Assembly: GCA_963777045.1 (NCBI GenBank)
Contig: CAVZPD010000031.1
Coordinates: 1 to 10,143 of the forward strand
From: JAPSGM01 sp963777045
GTDB lineage: Bacteria; Chloroflexota; Limnocylindria; QHBO01
Direction: 5' to 3'
DNA: 10,143 nt
Of this stretch, positions 7,399 through 10,143 are shown one piece after another. The position numbers and the translations under genes are program-made. Positions within the stretch are counted from its first letter, which is position 1. Each line of letters begins with the position of its first letter. The notes beneath the pieces are model-generated. The model was not told the origin of the DNA. It saw nothing but the letters and a program-made list of their open reading frames with translations, and did no database searches.

Positions 7399-8438
7399 TC
7401 GGCAGGCGGCTCGATCTTCGAGGTCACGTACTCGTTCGTATAGGTGGTCTTGGGATCGTCGATGGTCCCTGGCGCGTCGAAGTACTGCTGAAGGGTGTCC
7501 ATCGCGGAGGCCATCTTCTCGTCATCGAAGTGACCGACGCCGTTCTGCTTGAAGTTGTCGGTCCGCATCAAGCTCTCAACGAGCTGCAGGTTGACGAGGT
7601 AGGTCTCCATTTCGAGCGAAGGCCAGTACTTCTGCTCGATCGTCAGCGCCGCCTCTGGATCGTCGAAGACATCCTGCCATCCCTTGAGGGTTGCATCGAT
7701 GAATCTCTTGATCACGTCGGGCCGGTCGGAGATCATCTTTTCGCTGGCAATCATCGAAATCGCGGGGACGTCCACGCCGTTGTCGGCGTAGGTGATCTGC
7801 ACCGCGTTCTCCTCGCCACCCAGCGCCTCGTATACGAACGGGGCACCGGTCACCGCGTCCAGTATCGCGTCGACCGAGCCCGAGCTGAGGGTCTGGTACT
7901 TGGCGGCGGGCTGGATATCAACCCACGTCACGCATTCCGGGTCGATTCCCTGCGCGTTGGCCAGCGCGGGCCACAGTGCCCGGTTCGCGTCGGCGACCGG
8001 TGCGCCGATCTTCTTGCCGCAGAGATCCGAGACCTGCTCGATTCCTGATCCCTTCTTGGCCCAGATCGCGGCCCAGCCGCGGTCCATCACCATCATCACC
8101 ATCTTGACCGTCGCATCGCTGCGAATGCCATTCACGATCACGCCTGTGTCGGCCAGCCCCAGATCGGCCTGCCCGATGTTGACGCGGCGCAGCGACTCGC
8201 CCGAACCGGAGCCCTGGAGGATGTTCACCGCCAGCCCGGCATCGGTGTAGTAGCCCTTCTCCTGGGCGACGTAGTAGGCAGCGTGGTCGGCGAGCGGGAA
8301 CCAGTTGAGGGTGAAGTTGATGACATCAACCCCTCCCTCGTTCCCCCCATCCGACGGAGACGTTGATGACCCGCCGGAAGCTCCACAGGCTGATAGGAAC
8401 AGCGCCAGGGCGACCAGGAGTGGAAGCAGTCTGCGCAT
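7395..8438 (-). CDS. ABC transporter substrate-binding lipoprotein (NMT1/THI5, ThiY-like)
   Basis: This 347-residue binding protein captures the substrate of the ABC importer outside the membrane. It starts with a short positive segment, a hydrophobic stretch and a lipobox LSAC with Cys18, so it is a predicted lipoprotein. A Gly/Ser/Asp-rich linker follows to about residue 37. The mature domain opens TLNWFPLADHAAYYVAQEKG (43-62), a close match to the start of ThiY/NMT1-like proteins (WFPxxxHAxxYVAxEKGYY), which bind pyrimidine precursors of thiamine. SGSGESLRRVNIGQADLGLAD is also typical of the wider NMT1/SsuA/TauA group. GAGGT at 8446-8450 (read on the minus strand) precedes the ATG by 7 bases. 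No thiamine-pyrophosphate riboswitch is seen upstream and the neighbours are catabolic, so the ligand may be another small heterocycle, acid or amide. The family call is firm; the ligand is open. Confidence 0.93.
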   Translation of the reverse strand: MRRLLPLLVALALFLSACGASGGSSTSPSDGGNEGGVDVINFTLNWFPLADHAAYYVAQEKGYYTDAGLAVNILQGSGSGESLRRVNIGQADLGLADTGVIVNGIRSDATVKMVMMVMDRGWAAIWAKKGSGIEQVSDLCGKKIGAPVADANRALWPALANAQGIDPECVTWVDIQPAAKYQTLSSGSVDAILDAVTGAPFVYEALGGEENAVQITYADNGVDVPAISMIASEKMISDRPDVIKRFIDATLKGWQDVFDDPEAALTIEQKYWPSLEMETYLVNLQLVESLMRTDNFKQNGVGHFDDEKMASAMDTLQQYFDAPGTIDDPKTTYTNEYVTSKIEPPAE

Positions 8439-8477
8439 CAGGTGAACCTCACATCTATCGTGAACGATTGGCGCCCA

Positions 8478-9350
8478 TCACTGCTCGAGTGCGGGCGAGG
8501 TTGCCCATGGGAAGAGAAGCCTGCCACCCAGATCGACGACGTAGTACAGGGCCAGGCCGATGATGACGAGCCAGAAGAGAGCGGCGAAGGCGATATCCAT
8601 CTGGAGCGTTACCTGCGTGGCAATGAGCAGGTTTCCGAGACCACCCTGCGACGCCACGAATTCGCCAACCATCGCACCGGTCACCGCCATCGTCGTTGAC
8701 ACTTTGAGCGCGCTCAACACATAGGGCGTCGCGTTGGGAAGGCGAAGTCGCAGGAAGACCTTCCACTTAGGTGCGTTGAGCGAGCGGGCGAGGTCGATCA
8801 GGTCGTCATCGATCTGCATCAGACCAATCGACGTGTTGATGACCATCGGGAAGAAGGCAATGGTCGCGGCGGTCACCATGTTCGGGAAGACGCCGAATCC
8901 CAGGTAGATGATGAAAAGCGGCGCGATGGCCACCTTCGGCAACGTATTGAAGACGACCAGGAATGGGAGGACCGTCCGGGAGAGGAGTCGGCTCCAGGCA
9001 ATCATGATGCCCAACGCCAAGCCGGAAATGACGGCTATCACAAAGCCGCCGACCGACTCCTGCAGCGTGATCCAAATCTGCGTGGGCCAGCGGAGATCGC
9101 CCCTCCAGATTGCGGTCCAAACGTCCGCTGGCGCAGGAAGCAGGAATGCCGCCGGGTTGAAGATGGTCACCACGAGCTGCCAAACGACGATCAGGATGAC
9201 GATCAGCGCGGAGGCCTCGACGGCGCGCCTGAGAATCTGCCAGGAGTAGCTCATACGTGACCTGAGCCTCGCGGCAGCCTGGGGCCCGGTCGCAAGCGTG
9301 CGATCGAGCCCGGCTTGTTGGGCGGGAACCTCTGGCTGCCTGTGATCCAT
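8478..9350 (-). CDS. ABC transporter permease (binding-protein-dependent, SsuC/ThiX-like)
   Basis: This 290-residue inner-membrane permease is in the BPD-transport family and would form a homodimer with the ATPase below it. Hydrophobic segments lie at about residues 46-64, 98-118, 126-150, 157-175, 212-233 and 255-275, giving six membrane spans. The cytoplasmic coupling loop is DLARSLNAPKWKVFLRLRLP (186-205), the EAA-type motif in the form seen in nitrate/sulfonate/taurine permeases; NTLPKVAIAPLFIIYLGFG is also characteristic. I chose ATG at 9350 because AAGGAG lies 10 bases upstream (9361-9366). GTG at 9374 adds 8 residues with no ribosome site, and ATG at 9254 would remove the 32-residue polar N-terminal tail. 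It is the first gene of the importer operon; a 39-base gap separates it from the binding protein. Confidence 0.93.
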   Translation of the reverse strand: MDHRQPEVPAQQAGLDRTLATGPQAAARLRSRMSYSWQILRRAVEASALIVILIVVWQLVVTIFNPAAFLLPAPADVWTAIWRGDLRWPTQIWITLQESVGGFVIAVISGLALGIMIAWSRLLSRTVLPFLVVFNTLPKVAIAPLFIIYLGFGVFPNMVTAATIAFFPMVINTSIGLMQIDDDLIDLARSLNAPKWKVFLRLRLPNATPYVLSALKVSTTMAVTGAMVGEFVASQGGLGNLLIATQVTLQMDIAFAALFWLVIIGLALYYVVDLGGRLLFPWATSPALEQ

Positions 9351-9523
9351 GCCGCATGCGCTCCTTGGAATCACCGACGAGGGCTCAAGGCGGGCCGTGA
9401 TCCTGGAGGGATGTAAACCTTTTCCATGGCCCGACTGAATCAGGCTAAGGCCGTAGAGCGAGGGGTGTCAAGGTTTCGGGAGCGGGCGCTGGCGCCGGGC
9501 CTTCCGTGGCTGCGTCAGCGACC
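9351..9523. other. Intergenic region upstream of the importer operon and of the tRNA gene
   Basis: This gap separates the minus-strand importer operon from the plus-strand tRNA gene, so it should hold the importer's promoter and any operator. No convincing -35/-10 pair is visible for the minus strand. No thiamine-pyrophosphate riboswitch core (CTGAGA with its partner helices) is present, which is relevant because the binding protein is ThiY-like. A GC-rich self-complementary patch GGCGCTGGCGCC lies at about 9485-9496. Confidence 0.35.
9361..9366 (-). promoter_or_regulatory. Ribosome binding site that sets the permease start
   Basis: Read on the minus strand this is AAGGAG, 10 bases before the ATG at 9350. 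It is only 3 bases from the out-of-frame ATG at 9357 and lies inside the longer GTG-9374 reading, so it supports 9350 as the permease start. Confidence 0.7.
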
Positions 9524-9553
9524 TTGGCGACCCTTTCGAGACCACGCTAGAAT
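9524..9553 (+). promoter_or_regulatory. Candidate sigma-70-type promoter for tRNA-Gly
   Basis: TTGGCG (9524-9529, 4 of 6 to the -35 consensus) and TAGAAT (9548-9553, 5 of 6 to the -10 consensus) are 18 bases apart. The -10 box ends 10 bases before the mature tRNA 5' end, so transcription would start only a few bases upstream of it. The position is right for a tRNA promoter, but the match is by eye. Confidence 0.5.
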
Positions 9554-9563
9554 GCGGGCGCCG

Positions 9564-9639
9564 GCGGGAGTAACTCAGTTGGCAGAGTATCTGCTTCCCA
9601 AGCAGAATGTCGCGGGTTCGAATCCCGTCTCCCGCTCCA
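9564..9639 (+). tRNA. tRNA-Gly (anticodon CCC)
   Basis: A complete 76-base cloverleaf can be folded by hand. The acceptor stem GCGGGAG (9564-9570) pairs perfectly with CTCCCGC (9629-9635). The D-arm is ACTC/GAGT. The anticodon stem TCTGC/GCAGA encloses the loop TTCCCAA with anticodon CCC at 9597-9599. The five-base variable loop is followed by the T-arm GCGGG-TTCGAAT-CCCGT. The discriminator base is T, as expected for bacterial glycine tRNA, and the CCA end is encoded (9637-9639). CCC reads only the GGG glycine codon, so this should be one of several glycine tRNAs in a high-GC genome. It is transcribed away from the importer operon and toward the small minus-strand gene that follows. Confidence 0.97.
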
Positions 9640-9644
9640 CTCCC

Positions 9645-10034
9645 TCACCCGTCGCTCCGGTCGATCCCGACCGGCAGGTCGCCCCTGATGAGCCGCCCTG
9701 CGACCACCAGTGCCAGCGGCTCGGGCAGAGCACCGGCCGTCGGCCGCTGACGCAGGATCGCCAGGCTCGCCTCGCCCCCCAGCTCGAGCTTCCCGGTCGG
9801 TGGCCATCGCACCGCGCCGTCGCTCAACGGGATGACCGTCGCGCCAGCCAGGTCGACGAAGTGCGAGTCTCCGCGGGAGATCGGGCGCACCTCGTCGTCA
9901 CTGCCGATAGCCAGGATCGTGCCGGCGGCCCAGGCGACGGCGGTCGCATCTGGCTCGCCACCGCCCCGGACCACGCGGCCACCGAGCAGCAGCGTGTACT
10001 CGTGGGTCACCACGCCATTATCTGCTGCCTGCAT
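9645..10034 (-). CDS. Small amidohydrolase-like composite-domain protein lacking the catalytic barrel
   Basis: This 129-residue protein resembles the two ends of an amidohydrolase joined together. Residues 12-70 (YTLLLGGRVVRGG, then AGTILAIGSDDEV, then VDLAGATVIPL) follow the N-terminal beta-sandwich pattern that in full enzymes leads into PGxxDxHxH and the metal-binding barrel. Here the chain goes straight to TGKLELGGEASLAIL (80-94) and LALVVAGRLIRG (107-118), the C-terminal sandwich pattern (usually TGxxxxGxxADLVVL). The HxH, Lys, His and Asp metal-site motifs are all absent, so catalysis of the usual kind is not expected. The ATG at 10034 has AGAGG about 6 bases upstream, and the frame is clean. 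It may belong to a family of stand-alone imidazolonepropionase-like composite domains, or descend from a barrel deletion. Its function is unknown. It converges on the tRNA gene with a 5-base gap. Confidence 0.72.
   Translation of the reverse strand: MQAADNGVVTHEYTLLLGGRVVRGGGEPDATAVAWAAGTILAIGSDDEVRPISRGDSHFVDLAGATVIPLSDGAVRWPPTGKLELGGEASLAILRQRPTAGALPEPLALVVAGRLIRGDLPVGIDRSDG
9657..9674. terminator. Possible hairpin ending tRNA transcription
   Basis: CCGGTCG-ATCC-CGACCGG forms a perfect 7-pair stem with a 4-base loop, 17 bases after the tRNA CCA. It has no T-run and lies inside the 3' end of the convergent small gene, so it may simply be coding sequence. It is the only strong hairpin close to the tRNA 3' side. 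Confidence 0.25.
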
Positions 10035-10143
10035 GGGCTGCCTCTGTCCGATAGATCGGCCTGGATGAACCGAGGCGCGGTTCGCGCATCGGTTTGGCGC
10101 ATCTATCGATACCGGACGCCTGAGACCGCTAGCTGCTGATGAC
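10035..10143. promoter_or_regulatory. Right-edge region upstream of the composite-domain gene
   Basis: No coding sequence is supported here. The region should hold the promoter of the minus-strand small gene. A palindrome CCGAT-AG-ATCGG lies at 10048-10059, 14 bases before the start codon, and its core CGATAGAT recurs inverted as ATCTATCG at 10101-10108. This could be an operator, but there is no independent support. No clear -35/-10 pair is visible. Confidence 0.25.

Noticed and set aside
9564..9660. tRNA-Gly as an integration site for a mobile element
   Set aside because: No second copy of the tRNA 3' end, no integrase and no phage-like gene is visible in the window.
9547..9807. Minus-strand reading frame encoding a peptide with GRRDSNPRHSAWEADTLPTELL
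   Set aside because: This is the well-known false translation of the antisense strand of a tRNA gene; it overlaps tRNA-Gly(CCC) and is not a protein gene.
9426..10139. Plus-strand 237-codon open frame across the tRNA and the small gene
   Set aside because: It runs through the tRNA and is antisense to the composite-domain gene, with low-complexity content and no recognisable domain.
10110..10143. CTGAGA at the right edge as part of a TPP riboswitch
   Set aside because: The other conserved riboswitch helices and the CCTGATCTGG-type segment are absent around it, and the match is only six bases.

Overview
The window is a high-GC bacterial segment, almost fully coding, with GTG starts, 4-8 base gene overlaps and good GGAGG-type ribosome sites in several places. 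The lipoprotein signal peptide on the binding protein and a tRNA with a genome-encoded CCA end fit a free-living, probably soil or water, high-GC bacterium. Actinobacteriota or Chloroflexota are my best guesses, but no marker gene here settles the phylum. No phage, transposon, integrase, CRISPR or toxin-antitoxin gene is visible.

Layout. (1) 171-1010, minus strand: a crotonase-fold enoyl-CoA hydratase/isomerase. It is divergent, across 98 bases, from (2) a tight plus-strand operon at 1109-6526: an SDR oxidoreductase, a MaoC-type hot-dog hydratase, an acyl-CoA dehydrogenase, a CocE/X-Pro-dipeptidyl-peptidase-like alpha/beta hydrolase, and an enolase-superfamily enzyme with the KxK...D...E...D...K ligand and base pattern of the muconate-lactonizing subgroup. 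(3) 6544-9350, minus strand, convergent with the operon: a complete ABC importer (permease, ThiY/NMT1-like lipoprotein binding protein, ATPase). (4) 9564-9639, plus strand: tRNA-Gly(CCC) with a plausible promoter just upstream. (5) 9645-10034, minus strand: a 129-residue protein that looks like the composite beta-sandwich of an amidohydrolase with the catalytic barrel missing.

How the parts may work together (inference). The importer may bring in a small organic molecule. The cytoplasmic CocE-like hydrolase could cleave an ester or amide, and the enolase-superfamily enzyme could epimerise, dehydrate or cycloisomerise the released acid. After CoA activation elsewhere, acyl-CoA dehydrogenase, one of the two hydratases (MaoC or crotonase type) and the SDR would supply the oxidation, hydration and second oxidation of a beta-oxidation-like path. 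No CoA ligase or transferase, thiolase, or regulator is in the window, so the substrate cannot be named. The most unusual items are this gene combination and the barrel-less amidohydrolase-like protein.
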